A stretch of 64,000 nucleotides of DNA from Nocardia sp. BMG51109 (GTDB lineage: Bacteria; Actinomycetota; Actinomycetes; Mycobacteriales; Mycobacteriaceae), in assembly GCF_000526215.1 (NCBI RefSeq), contig NZ_JAFQ01000004.1:6758001-6822000 (forward strand), written 5' to 3'. A program made the translations under genes and the position numbers. This document shows positions 43,640 through 52,530 of this stretch, one piece after another; position 1 is the first letter of the stretch; the number at the start of each line of letters is the position of its first letter. The notes under the pieces were generated by a model. The model searched no databases and had not been told where the DNA came from. It saw nothing but the letters and a program-made list of their open reading frames with translations.

Positions 43640-44974
43640 ATGCGCCCGCTCAGCCGCCGTCACGCTCTCGGCTTGTTCGCGACCGGCACCGCCGCCGCCC
43701 TGGCCGGCTCGGCGCCGCTCGCCGGTGCCCGGCCGGCCCCGCCGGCGACCGTCCCGGAGCTGGGACCGGACTTCCTCTGGGGCGTGGCCAGCTCCGGATT
43801 CCAGTGCGAAGGCCATGCGCCCGACAGCAACTGGACCCGCTACGTGGACGCCAACCCCGACCTCGACCGCTACCACGATGCCGCCGACTTCTACACCCGC
43901 TACCCCACCGACATCGGGCTGGCCGCGGAACTCGGCGTGGGCGTGTACCGCATCAGCATCGAGTGGGCGCGGGTGCAGCCTCGCCCGGGCGAGTGGTCCG
44001 AGGACGGATTCGCCTTCTACGACAACGTTCTCGACACCATGGCGGCCGCCGGGATCCGCCCGATGCTCACCCTCGACCACTGGGTGTACCCGGGCTGGGC
44101 GGCCGGGCGCGGCGGCTGGGGTCATCCCGCCATGCTCGGCGACTGGCTGGCCAACGCCCGGAAGGTGGTGGAGCGCTACGCGTCCCGCAATCCGCTGTGG
44201 GTGACGTTCAACGAGCCGACGTTCTACCTGGCGAACGAGACCCGCACCGGGGCGACGCCGCCGGCCGCGATCCCGGCCATGCAGCAGAGCCTGGTCCGGG
44301 CGCACGACGCCATCTACGACCACATCCACGCCGTGCAGCCCGGCGCGCAGGTGACCAGCAACGTCGCCTACACCGTCGGCGCCGCGGAGGGCCTGGTCAA
44401 CGGTCACATCATCGATCCCATCTCCGACCGGCTCGACTACGTCGGCATCGACTATTACTACGGCTTCAGCCCGCAGTCGATCGTCGCCAGCGGTCCCCCG
44501 GACCTGGACGCGCTGTGGAAGATGCCGCTGCAGCCGGAGGGCATCTACTATGCGCTGGAACACTATTCGCGCCGCTTTCCCGGCAAGCCGCTGTACATCG
44601 TCGAGAACGGCATCCCCACCGAGAACGGCGCCCCACGCCCCGACGGCTACACCCGCGCCGACAGCCTGCGCGACACCGTCTACTGGATTCAGCGCGCCCG
44701 GGCCGACGGCATGAACGTGCTCGGCTACAACTACTGGAGCATCACCGACAACTACGAATGGGGCCACTACACACCGCGTTTCGGCCTCTACACCGTCGAC
44801 GTGGGCACCGACCCCGGCCTGACCCGCCGCCCGACCGACGCCGTGGCCGCCTACCGCGAGATCACCCGCGCCGGCGGCGTCCCGGGCGACTACCTGCCCA
44901 CCCGCGCGCCCGCCGGCTGCTCACTGGTCGACACCCCGGACAGCTGCGCCGACCCGGTCACCGTCCCGCGGTAA
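43640..44974 (+). CDS. Tat-exported glycoside hydrolase family 1 protein (A)
   Basis: This 444-residue GH1 protein with a Tat signal (LSRRHALGLFATG, about 35 residues) is exported folded. It has the full TIM-barrel markers: FLWGVASSGFQCEGHAPDSN at 45-64, YRISIEWARVQP, acid/base Glu192 in TFNEPTF and nucleophile Glu322 in VENGIPT. LDHWVYPGWA replaces the usual yHWDlP, so the sugar pocket differs. Family members are beta-glycosidases. AGGAG lies 6 nt before the ATG. The C-terminus has a Cys pair (CSLVDTPDSC). A close paralogue lies at 53502-54839. Confidence 0.93.
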   Translation: MRPLSRRHALGLFATGTAAALAGSAPLAGARPAPPATVPELGPDFLWGVASSGFQCEGHAPDSNWTRYVDANPDLDRYHDAADFYTRYPTDIGLAAELGVGVYRISIEWARVQPRPGEWSEDGFAFYDNVLDTMAAAGIRPMLTLDHWVYPGWAAGRGGWGHPAMLGDWLANARKVVERYASRNPLWVTFNEPTFYLANETRTGATPPAAIPAMQQSLVRAHDAIYDHIHAVQPGAQVTSNVAYTVGAAEGLVNGHIIDPISDRLDYVGIDYYYGFSPQSIVASGPPDLDALWKMPLQPEGIYYALEHYSRRFPGKPLYIVENGIPTENGAPRPDGYTRADSLRDTVYWIQRARADGMNVLGYNYWSITDNYEWGHYTPRFGLYTVDVGTDPGLTRRPTDAVAAYREITRAGGVPGDYLPTRAPAGCSLVDTPDSCADPVTVPR

Positions 44975-45000
44975 CCGGGCCGCTCCCGCGGTAGCCGGGT

Positions 45001-45549
45001 TCAGGAGCCTGCGCCGGCGAGGTCGCCGCCGCGAGCGGTCACATCCGTCGGCAGCGGGCCGGCCGGGCGCCCCAGCTCCAGCCGGTACCGCAGCGGCGTC
45101 GCACCCCAGTCGCTGCACACCGCCAGATCCAGGGCCTGCCCGTACTTCATGGACACGTAGGACAGCAAGCAGCGCAACGGTTCTCGATCGGCGGGCGGCA
45201 GGCGGTCGATGCGTTCGCCGAGCCGCCCGAGATCGTCGCGCCGGCACGACAGCGCGTACACCGACCCGCCGCGCCGCGCCGCCGCCAGCGCGGCCGACAG
45301 CTCGTTCTCGTACTCGGCCCGGACCCCGGTGAGCCAGCCCGGCCGGTCGGCCACCGCCGCCCGGCTCGAGGCGTCGACGTACTCGTAGAGCGCGCGCACC
45401 CCGCGCTGAGCGGGATCGGCGCGGTCCAGCTCGTCGGCCGCCGGCCGCTGCGCCAGCACCACCCGCCGCACGCTGCGGACGTTGCCCGGACTGGGCAGTT
45501 CCCGCAGCGCGTCGAGGCACGAGAGTAGTTGTCGCTCCAAGCTGTTCAT
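45001..45549 (-). CDS. Hypothetical protein
   Basis: This 182-residue soluble helical protein carries a SCRRDDLGRLGERIDRLPP segment and a Cys-containing stretch LSYVSMKYGQALDLAVCSDW. GGAGG lies 6 nt before the ATG at 45549, so the start is good. I recognise no family, and it has no transmembrane helix or signal. It is divergent from udgX and convergent with GH1 A, with 192 nt to the udgX start. Confidence 0.7.
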   Translation of the reverse strand: MNSLERQLLSCLDALRELPSPGNVRSVRRVVLAQRPAADELDRADPAQRGVRALYEYVDASSRAAVADRPGWLTGVRAEYENELSAALAAARRGGSVYALSCRRDDLGRLGERIDRLPPADREPLRCLLSYVSMKYGQALDLAVCSDWGATPLRYRLELGRPAGPLPTDVTARGGDLAGAGS

Positions 45550-45740
45550 GATCGCCTCCAGTCGCGAGACACACACGGCACGGGCACCCGAACCCACCGT
45601 GCGCCACGCCGACGCCGCACGCTAGGGCATATGGACCCCGATTAAGCGAACGACCGGTCGCCTCGGCCGCGCCGACGGGGGGTTGCCGGCCACCGATCCG
45701 GGTACTCGGCGCAGCAGTCCGACCCACGGGAGGTGAACTC

Positions 45741-46343
45741 ATGGACGCCGGCGAGTTCGTACCGGACGGCGCCGACCTGGCGACGCTGCGGCGGGCGGCG
45801 GCCGGCTGCCACGGCTGTGACCTGTACCGGCACGCCCAACAGACGGTCTTCGGCGAGGGCCCCGACGACGCCCGGGTGGTGCTGATCGGCGAGCAGCCCG
45901 GCGACCGGGAGGACGTGGCGGGACACCCGTTCGTCGGCCCCGCCGGGCGGCTGCTGGACCGCGCCCTCGACGAGGCGGGAATCGACCGCGCCGCGACATA
46001 CCTGACCAACGCGGTGAAACATTTCAAATTCGTCGAACGCGGTAAGCGCCGCATCCATCAGCAGCCCGGACGCGGCGAGATCACCGCGTGCGCGCCCTGG
46101 CTCACGGCCGAACTGGCGACCATCCGGCCCGAACTGGTGGTGTGCCTGGGCGCGGTGGCCGCGCGGGCGGTGGTATCGCCGTCGTTCCGGGTCAGCAGGC
46201 AGCGCGGTGAAGTGATCGAGATGCCGGACTACCGGACGGTCGCGACCGTGCACCCCTCGGCCGTGCTGCGCGCCCCCGACCGGGACGCCGCGTATCGGGA
46301 ATTCCTCGCCGATCTGCGCGTCGTCCGCACCGCAATGGGCTGA
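45741..46343 (+). CDS. udgX: Uracil-DNA glycosylase, UdgX family
   Basis: This 200-residue Fe-S uracil-DNA glycosylase of the UdgX type removes uracil from DNA and can stay covalently bound to the abasic sugar. The UdgX loop motif GKRRIHQ is present with His106, the residue that forms the covalent bond in the M. smegmatis protein (His109), and GEQPGDREDVAGHPFVGPAG holds Glu51 and the catalytic loop. Cys23, Cys26, Cys117 and Cys135 fit the [4Fe-4S] cluster, and TVHPSAVLRAP is the conserved C-terminal motif. Start ATG 45741 has GGGAGG upstream. It is likely a DNA-damage gene, but no SOS box is visible. Confidence 0.93.
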   Translation: MDAGEFVPDGADLATLRRAAAGCHGCDLYRHAQQTVFGEGPDDARVVLIGEQPGDREDVAGHPFVGPAGRLLDRALDEAGIDRAATYLTNAVKHFKFVERGKRRIHQQPGRGEITACAPWLTAELATIRPELVVCLGAVAARAVVSPSFRVSRQRGEVIEMPDYRTVATVHPSAVLRAPDRDAAYREFLADLRVVRTAMG

Positions 46344-46392
46344 CCCGGATGCCCGGCGACGCATTCGAGCCGCGCGCCCATCCGAGTCACCG

Positions 46393-46665
46393 TCAGTCGA
46401 GCCCGGCTCCCAATACCAGACCGGCGCCCGCCGAAGCCAGCCCCAGCACCAGCGCCACCACGACCCCTGTGATCGTGCGGCCGCGGCCGACCCCCTGGTG
46501 CCGCGCGTACTGCACCCAGCACACCACCGCGATCACGGTGGCGAACAGATGAATCCAGACAAGGTGGCGCAACAGCCTCGTCGACGATCCCGACCCCGGC
46601 GGCGCCTCCGGACCCGGATTGTCGATCTGGGCACGAACGATGTCGTGAACAGCGGTGAGCAGCAT
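46393..46665 (-). CDS. Small two-helix membrane protein, unknown function
   Basis: This 90-residue protein has two hydrophobic helices (LVWIHLFATVIAVVCW and ITGVVVALVLGLASAGAGLV) and a basic loop between them (QYARHQGVGRGR). The ATG at 46665 is chosen because GGGAAGGG lies about 10 nt upstream; a GTG at 46674 would sit almost on that sequence. No family is recognised. It converges on udgX and is divergent from kas. Confidence 0.6.
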   Translation of the reverse strand: MLLTAVHDIVRAQIDNPGPEAPPGSGSSTRLLRHLVWIHLFATVIAVVCWVQYARHQGVGRGRTITGVVVALVLGLASAGAGLVLGAGLD

Positions 46666-47034
46666 GTCGGCCACACCCTTCCCGCGCCTTTCCGGCCGTC
46701 GCGCCGCGGCCGGTGTGGTATTCGCGGTATTCCACCCGCCATTATTCAGCAAACGCTCGGCATACGCTTCGGCGGGCCCCGGTCACCGCGCCGCACCGGC
46801 GCATTTATTCTGTCCCCGACAATTGCCGGCCGGCGGCCCGCCACGCGCGGCTCCGGCCGGGTCTGCTGGTCGGTGGCTTCCGGGATAGGCTGGCCCCCGG
46901 CACGCAATCTGCTCTCCGCATCGGCGGATTGGGCGCCGGCGTTCAGTGTGACCGACAACAACGACGTCACTTCCGATCCGCCGGGGGGTTACCGTGTTCG
47001 AGTGTGTGGGACTGACAGTGAGGATTCGTAAAAC
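46666..47034. other. 369-nt region upstream of kas gene
   Basis: The region is divergent (small membrane protein on minus, kas on plus) and should hold both promoters. I see no gene or clear inverted repeat beyond short GC-rich stretches. GAGG about 12 nt before 47035 is the likely ribosome-binding site. Confidence 0.4.
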
Positions 47035-48294
47035 GTGCATGAGATCGAAAGTTTCTCCACTCGCGCCGGGGGTTTCCGCAACGTCGTGGTGACCGCCGTC
47101 GAGATGACGACGTCGATCGGTGAGGAGACCGAGAGCAGCTGGCAGGCTCTGCTGTCCGGGACCAGCGGCATCAAGACGCTGACCGACCCGGAGATCGTCG
47201 ACAACCAGTTGCCGAACGCGATCGGCGGCAAGCTGATCCACGATCCCACCACCGATCTGGAGCGCGTCCGCAAGCGGCGGATGTGCTACGTGCAGCAGAT
47301 GTCCTACGCCATGGGCAAGCGGCTGTGGGCCACCGCCGGCGAGCCCGAGGTGGACAAGGACCGGCTCGGCGTGATCATCGGCACCGGCCTGGGTGGCGCC
47401 GACACCATCGTCGAGGCCAACGACGCCATGCGCGCCGGCGGCTACCGCAAGGTGTCGCCGTTCGCCGTGCCGATGAGCATGCCCAACGGCGTATCCGGCG
47501 TGGTCGGGCTGGAGATCGGTGCGCGCGCCTGCGTGGTCACTCCGGTGTCGGCCTGTGCCTCGGGCAACGAGGCGCTGGTGCACGCGTGGCGGACGATCGT
47601 CCTCGGCGAGGCCGACATGATCGTCGCCGGCGGCGTCGAAGGCCACATCAACCCGATGGCGATCGCCGGATTCTCGATGGCGCGGGCGCTGAGCTCGCGG
47701 GTCGACGAGCCGGAGCGGGCGTCGCGGCCCTTCGACCGCGACCGCGACGGATTCGTCTTCGGCGAGGCCGCCGCGCTGCTGCTGCTGGAGTCCGAGGAGC
47801 ACGCGCTGGCGCGCGGGGCCAAGCCCATCGCCCGGCTGCTCGGCGCCGGACTGACCGCCGACGGCTACCACCTGGTCGCGCCGGATCCGGAGGGTCTCGG
47901 CTGCGCCCGCGCCATGACCCGGGCCATCCAGTCGGCCGGTGTCTCCGCCGGCGAGGTCGACCACGTCAACGCGCACGCCACCGGCACCGGGCTCGGCGAC
48001 CTCGCCGAGGCCAAGGGGATCACCGCCGCGATCGGCACGCATCCGTCGGTGTACGCGCCCAAGTCGGCGCTGGGCCATTCCGTCGGCGCGGTCGGCGCGC
48101 TGGAGGCCATCATCTCGGTGCTCACCCTGCGCGATCAGGTCATCCCGCCGACGCTCAACCTGGACAACCAGGACCCGGAGATCGACCTGGACGTCGTGCG
48201 CGACAAGCCGCGCTACGCCAATGTCGAATTCGCGATGAACAACTCGTTCGGATTCGGCGGGCACAACGCGGCGGTGCTGTTCGGCAAGTACTGA
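47035..48294 (+). CDS. Beta-ketoacyl-ACP synthase II, KasA/KasB type
   Basis: This 419-residue condensing enzyme extends long-chain acyl-ACP with malonyl-ACP, as in meromycolate synthesis of mycolic-acid bacteria. The catalytic triad is at the same spacing as M. tuberculosis KasA (171/311/345) shifted by three: Cys174 in VSACASGN, His314 in VNAHATGTG and His348 in [10 protein letters not shown], with Lys343 in APKSALGHS. The start GTG 47035 follows GAGG. It stands alone rather than in a fabD-acpM-kasA-kasB operon, so whether it is the main KasA/B or an extra FabF-like enzyme is open. 21-22-bp tandem repeats follow the stop. Confidence 0.9.
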   Translation: MHEIESFSTRAGGFRNVVVTAVEMTTSIGEETESSWQALLSGTSGIKTLTDPEIVDNQLPNAIGGKLIHDPTTDLERVRKRRMCYVQQMSYAMGKRLWATAGEPEVDKDRLGVIIGTGLGGADTIVEANDAMRAGGYRKVSPFAVPMSMPNGVSGVVGLEIGARACVVTPVSACASGNEALVHAWRTIVLGEADMIVAGGVEGHINPMAIAGFSMARALSSRVDEPERASRPFDRDRDGFVFGEAAALLLLESEEHALARGAKPIARLLGAGLTADGYHLVAPDPEGLGCARAMTRAIQSAGVSAGEVDHVNAHATGTGLGDLAEAKGITAAIGTHPSVYAPKSALGHSVGAVGALEAIISVLTLRDQVIPPTLNLDNQDPEIDLDVVRDKPRYANVEFAMNNSFGFGGHNAAVLFGKY

Positions 48295-48310
48295 GCCGCT
48301 GTTCGGTAGG

Positions 48311-48374
48311 TGCTGAGCGGTTCCACGGAGACTGCTGAGCCGTTCACAGAGACTGCTGAGCCGTTCACGGAGAC
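48311..48374 (+). repeat. Three 21-22-bp tandem repeats after kas
   Basis: Units are TGCTGAGCGGTTCCACGGAG-like at 48311-48332 (22 bp), and TGCTGAGCCGTTCAC-containing units at 48333-48353 and 48354-48374 (21 bp each). A degenerate unit overlaps the kas stop just upstream. The repeats could form alternative hairpins in the 3' region or be a small VNTR. Confidence 0.75.
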
Positions 48375-48501
48375 GTCGTTCCGCGAAGACCGAACCGTGG
48401 TCCGGCGAGTACCGTGCGGCGACCGGCCGACCGAGAAACGATGCCTCGGCCGGCCGGATTCGTTGCCGGAAACCGCTCGGGCGCCTGGAATCTCGTGGAA
48501 T

Positions 48502-49272
48502 TCAGGCGCTCACGACACCGGGCGCCACCGGCTCCTCGACGACGACCGTCCGGTCGAAGTGGGCGATCACCTTCTCGTGGTACATCCCGAACAGGTCCTC
48601 GAACAGCGCCAGCTGCGATTCGGTCGGACCCGACTCGGACTCCCACACCGCCGCGAGGCCGCGCCAGATCAGCACGTGCAGGTCCGGCGAGACGGCGTAG
48701 TACGACTCCACCGCCTCGGGCACCTCGAGCACCATCTCGCCGATCGAGTTCAGCACCGCCCGCTGCATGCCGTGGCCCAGCACGGTGAGCAGCCGGCGCA
48801 CCAGCCCGAGCTCGGCGATCAACAGCCGGCGCCGGTCGGGCTGCTCGCTGCGCGCGAGAGTCTCGAGTTCGTCGATGGCCGCCTTGAATTCGCCCGGATC
48901 GTGCTCGTGCTCGCCGTGGGTGTAGGACAGCAGCGCCTCCAGGACGATGCCGCGCTCCTCCTCCACGATGTTCGCGAACATCTCCGCGGCGATCGCCGGG
49001 GTGTCCATCGACAGCCGGAACAGCCGCCGGTACGAGTCGACGCCGCCGTGGGCGCGCACGTCGCGGATGGTGAAACCCTTACCGCGGTGCGCGTCGACGA
49101 AGCCGTAGGACTCCAGCCGGCCCAGAATGAGCTGTGCCGTCGCGCGATTGAGATGGAACTCCTCGGCGACCTGGCGGACCGACGGCATGAGATCGCCCGG
49201 AGCATACTGCCCCGACGCGACGCGCCGAGCCAGTGCGTCGGCGACGTCGGCGACGACCGTCCGGTCTCCCAT
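48502..49272 (-). CDS. GntR family transcriptional regulator
   Basis: This 256-residue regulator has an N-terminal winged-helix domain (SGQYAPGDLMPSVRQVAEEF, NRATAQLILGRLESYGFV) and an all-helical effector-binding C-terminus of about 170 residues, resembling FadR/FCD-type regulators. FCD-domain proteins often bind acyl-CoA or small organic acids. ATG 49272. It is divergent from the ABC1/UbiB kinase gene; the 114 nt between them holds an imperfect palindrome that may be its operator. It probably controls itself and the kinase gene. Confidence 0.85.
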   Translation of the reverse strand: MGDRTVVADVADALARRVASGQYAPGDLMPSVRQVAEEFHLNRATAQLILGRLESYGFVDAHRGKGFTIRDVRAHGGVDSYRRLFRLSMDTPAIAAEMFANIVEEERGIVLEALLSYTHGEHEHDPGEFKAAIDELETLARSEQPDRRRLLIAELGLVRRLLTVLGHGMQRAVLNSIGEMVLEVPEAVESYYAVSPDLHVLIWRGLAAVWESESGPTESQLALFEDLFGMYHEKVIAHFDRTVVVEEPVAPGVVSA

Positions 49273-49322
49273 GCGTACAACCTTTCCCGCAACTTCCGGA
49301 TACGTCCCAGACAGTCTAAGCT

Positions 49323-49346
49323 GCCATGTGCCAAACTGCACGTGGC
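49323..49346. promoter_or_regulatory. Imperfect palindrome between GntR and ABC1 genes
   Basis: GCCATGTGCC (49323-49332) and TGCACGTGGC (49337-49346) form a 10-bp inverted repeat with two mismatches and a 4-nt spacer. It is midway between divergent genes, where a GntR operator is expected. Confidence 0.45.
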
Positions 49347-49386
49347 GTCGAATGATGGGACGCGCGTACACAACGAGGTGACAAGC

Positions 49387-50850
49387 ATGTCCGTCCGGCG
49401 CTCCGGCCAGACCTCGAACACCGACCGCGTCGACGGCGACCGGCGGCTGTTCGCTCGCCGCCCCGCCGGAACTCCCCCCGTGCGCAAGGCCGTTCGCAAC
49501 GCGAAGCTCGTCTCGCTGCCGGTCGCCTACGCCGGACGGCACGCCGTCGGTGTCGGCCGCCGCGCGCTGGGCCGTCCGGCCGACGAGGTCAGCCTGGACA
49601 TCCGGGTGCGCACCGCGCAGCACATCTTCGAGGTGCTCGGCGAACTCAAGGGCTGCGCCGCGAAACTCGGCCAGCTGCTGTCGATCTACGAACTCGCACT
49701 CCCACCCGAACTGGCCGAGCCCTACCGCACCGCGCTCGCCCAGTTGCAGGATTCGACGCCGACGATGCTGCCGCAGACCGTGGAACAGGCGATGGCCGCC
49801 GCCCTCGGCGACGGCTGGCGCGCATCCTTCCGGGAATTCGACACCCACCGGCCCACGGCCGCCTCCATCGGGCAGGTCCATCGCGCGGTGTGGTGCGACG
49901 GACGCCCCGCCGCGGTCAAGGTGATGTTTCCCGGCGCGCGCGAGTCGGTGCTGAGCGATCTCGAACAGCTGCGCCGAATCTCCGTGCTGGCCACCGTGTT
50001 CGTTCCCGGCGCCGACGTCAAGTCGGTCACCGAGGCGATCTGCGCCTGCGTGGCCGACGAACTGGATTACGCCGCCGAGGCCGACAATCAGCGGGTGTTC
50101 GCCGAGGCCTACGCCGGCGACCCGGATTTCCTGGTGCCCCGGGTGATCGCCCAGCACGGCGACGTGGTGGTCGGCGAATGGCTCGACGGCACACCGGTTT
50201 CCCGCATCATCGCCGGCGGCACCACCGAACAGCGCAACCGCGCGGGCCTGCTGATCGTGCGGTTCCTGTTGTCGTCGTGGCGGCGCACCGGGCTGCTCTA
50301 CGCCGACCCGCATCCCGGCAACTTCCGGATGATGCCCGACGGCCGGCTCGGCATCGTCGATTTCGGCGCCTGCACACCGTGGCCGAACGACGGTTTCGAC
50401 CAGCTCGTCCAGGACGTCACCGGCGCGGTGATCAACGGCGGCACCGACGAATTGGAGGCCGCGTTCCGCCGCCACGGGTTCGTCCAGCCACACCGCGGCT
50501 TCGACGTCGCCGCCGCACACCGCGCGCTCTCGGCGGCGTTCGAGCCGATGGTGCGGCCCACCTTCCGGCTCACCACCGACTGGCTGCGCACCCAGGTGCG
50601 CCGGGCGCTGAACCCGCAGCTGTCGAACGTGAACCGGGAGTTGACGATTCCGCCGGAGTTCACGCCGTTCGGGCGCGCCACCCTGACCGCCCTCGGCGCG
50701 GTGTGCCAGCTCGGCACCGACGGGTCGCTGCGCGACGAATTCGTCGAGGGCTCACCGCCGATCGCGGCGGAGATCGCCCGCTTCGACCCGCACCGCCTCC
50801 GGCCCCGGGGCGCATCCGGCACGCGGCCGCGGTTCTCCGTGGTCGACTGA
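49387..50850 (+). CDS. ABC1/AarF/UbiB-type atypical kinase
   Basis: This 487-residue protein of the UbiB/ABC1 family has a protein-kinase-like fold acting in isoprenoid quinone or lipid metabolism rather than as a classical protein kinase. The family's KxGQ motif is AAKLGQLLS (Lys93-Gln96), and the Ala-rich loop equivalent is TAASIGQVHRA. AAVKVMFPG has the ATP-lysine, YADPHPGNF the catalytic loop and IVDFGAC the metal-binding Asp. There is no predicted transmembrane segment at the C-terminus. ATG 49387. It is divergent from a GntR gene. Confidence 0.9.
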   Translation: MSVRRSGQTSNTDRVDGDRRLFARRPAGTPPVRKAVRNAKLVSLPVAYAGRHAVGVGRRALGRPADEVSLDIRVRTAQHIFEVLGELKGCAAKLGQLLSIYELALPPELAEPYRTALAQLQDSTPTMLPQTVEQAMAAALGDGWRASFREFDTHRPTAASIGQVHRAVWCDGRPAAVKVMFPGARESVLSDLEQLRRISVLATVFVPGADVKSVTEAICACVADELDYAAEADNQRVFAEAYAGDPDFLVPRVIAQHGDVVVGEWLDGTPVSRIIAGGTTEQRNRAGLLIVRFLLSSWRRTGLLYADPHPGNFRMMPDGRLGIVDFGACTPWPNDGFDQLVQDVTGAVINGGTDELEAAFRRHGFVQPHRGFDVAAAHRALSAAFEPMVRPTFRLTTDWLRTQVRRALNPQLSNVNRELTIPPEFTPFGRATLTALGAVCQLGTDGSLRDEFVEGSPPIAAEIARFDPHRLRPRGASGTRPRFSVVD

Positions 50851-51074
50851 CCCGGTGATCGGATGTCCCGTCATCCCGTCATCCACTGTCTCTCTGAAAC
50901 ATCCACATTTCCGGTCGCCCTCGATCAATGGCGGCCCAGGCCACCGGCTCGCTCGGTTACGATCGATGGGCGGGCCCGTGCGCGCGGAGGCCCGACATCG
51001 CCGGCCCCCGACGCCTTCCGCGCTCGATCGGCCGGACCGCTTCGTGAACCGCTCAACCGCAGGGGGTCTCGGCT

Positions 51075-51977
51075 GTGTCCACGCGAAAATATTGGGGTGC
51101 AATCGCTTCGGCGACGGCGATCACGGCGGCCACGCTGTCCGGCGCACCGCCGGCCCACGCCGATCCGGACTGCCCCGGCATGTATGTCGTCGCCGTCCCC
51201 GGCACCTGGGAGACCTCCCGCGAGGATCCGCGCGAGGGCATGCTGTCGGCGGTCACCGACGGCCTCCCCGGCAATGTGAGCACCGACTATGTGGCGTACG
51301 CGGCCACCGCGCTGCCCTGGGAGGGCGACGTCTACGGCCGGTCCAAGCAGGAGGCGGTAGACGGCGCCCGCGGCCTGGTCGCCGATATGGGACGCCGCTG
51401 CGCCGCCACCCGGATCGCGCTGATCGGCTACAGCCAGGGCGCCGACGCCGCCGGGGATCTCGCCGCCGAGATCGGCACCGGGCTCGGGGTGGTTCCGCCG
51501 GATCGGGTCGCCGCGGTCGGGTTGATCTCCGATCCGCGCCGTTCCCCGTCCGACGCGCTGGTCGGCCCGCCGGTCGCCGGTGCCGGCGCGGGCGGGCAGC
51601 GGATCACCGGATTCGGCTGGGTGAGCCCGCGGGTGCGCACCATCTGCGCCGTCGGTGATTTGTACTGTTCCACGCCCACAGACGATTTCGCGACCCGCTT
51701 CGCCGGCCTGTTCGCCCAGCTGTCGGCGCCGGATCCCGGGCGGGCCGGGACCTATCAGGAGCAGGCCCAGGCGATCATCAACGACCTGATGGCCGCCGGC
51801 GGGCTGCCGACGCTGCAGGGCCAGTTCAGCGATTCGGCGAACGCCCAGCGAATGCAACAGCTACAGGACTTCAACGACTCCGCCGTGCACCGCAACTACC
51901 CGTCCTACGTCGTGGACCGCTCCGGCGCCACCGCGACATCCTGGTTGCGGCACTGGCTGATCGACGCCGCACGCTGA
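51075..51977 (+). CDS. Cutinase family protein (secreted)
   Basis: This 300-residue exported serine esterase of the cutinase family is typical of mycobacteria and Nocardia; it hydrolyses short to medium acyl esters, lipids or wall esters. The Sec signal peptide ends near residue 29 (PPAHADPDC). The nucleophile elbow GYSQG has Ser120, Asp195 is in the CAVGDLYC loop (with the family Cys pair), and His272 is in VHRNYPSY. GTG 51075 follows AGGGGG. The length is longer than the 200-residue core because of an extended C-terminus with Gln-rich helix. No operon partner is visible. Confidence 0.92.
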   Translation: MSTRKYWGAIASATAITAATLSGAPPAHADPDCPGMYVVAVPGTWETSREDPREGMLSAVTDGLPGNVSTDYVAYAATALPWEGDVYGRSKQEAVDGARGLVADMGRRCAATRIALIGYSQGADAAGDLAAEIGTGLGVVPPDRVAAVGLISDPRRSPSDALVGPPVAGAGAGGQRITGFGWVSPRVRTICAVGDLYCSTPTDDFATRFAGLFAQLSAPDPGRAGTYQEQAQAIINDLMAAGGLPTLQGQFSDSANAQRMQQLQDFNDSAVHRNYPSYVVDRSGATATSWLRHWLIDAAR

Positions 51978-51979
51978 CC

Positions 51980-52282
51980 GGCCCCGCATTCCGGTCCGGC
52001 TTTGCAGTCCGGCCCGGCCTCGCGTTCTGGCCCGGCTTCGCGTTCCGGTCCGGCTTCGCGTTCTGGCCCGGCTTCGCGTTCCGGTCCGGCTTCGCGTTCC
52101 GGTCCGGCTTCGCGTTCCGGTCCGGCTTCGCGTTCTGGCCCGGCCTCGCAGTCCGGTCCGGCCTTGCAGTCTGGCCCAGCCTCGCAGTCCGGTCCGGTCT
52201 CGCAGTCCGGTCTGCCCTTGCAGTCCGGTCTGGCCTCGCACTCTCGTCTTCCCTCACGCTCCGGTCCGGCCCCGCACTCCGG
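51980..52282. repeat. 18-bp minisatellite, 16.8 units
   Basis: The unit GGCTTCGCGTTCCGGTCC and close variants repeat without spacing from 51980 to 52282: 16 full units and one partial. Units 3 to 9 are the most uniform; both ends are more diverged. Because 18 is divisible by 3, all six frames stay open, which creates false ORFs of SGPASR, TRSRTG, KPDRNA and similar repeats. It lies between the cutinase stop and an AraC gene. Confidence 0.95.
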
Positions 52283-52530
52283 CAGGCGCCGGCGCGGCCG
52301 GAGAGGCGGAGCCCCTCGTATTCGTCGCGCGGCCGGGTTCCGGGTCCGTCCGGCGCGCACCCGATCTCTCGGCGCCCGGCGAAGAGGGATAGCCCCTCCA
52401 CCGGCCGCACCAGCTCGGCCGTCCGGGACGTCGGCGCGCCGCGCACAGTGGTCGGCGAGCCGCGCGCGGTGCCCGGCGCGCCGGACGCACTTGAGCCATC
52501 GGGACCGGGCGAATCGGTAGCGTCGTGTGC

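Noticed and set aside
51980..52282. CRISPR array
   Set aside because: The 18-bp units are directly adjacent with no spacers, so this is a tandem repeat.
52002..52520. ORF with many SGPASR repeats and antisense ORFs in the same region
   Set aside because: It is the 18-bp minisatellite read in open frames; no start signal, codon pattern or fold supports a gene.
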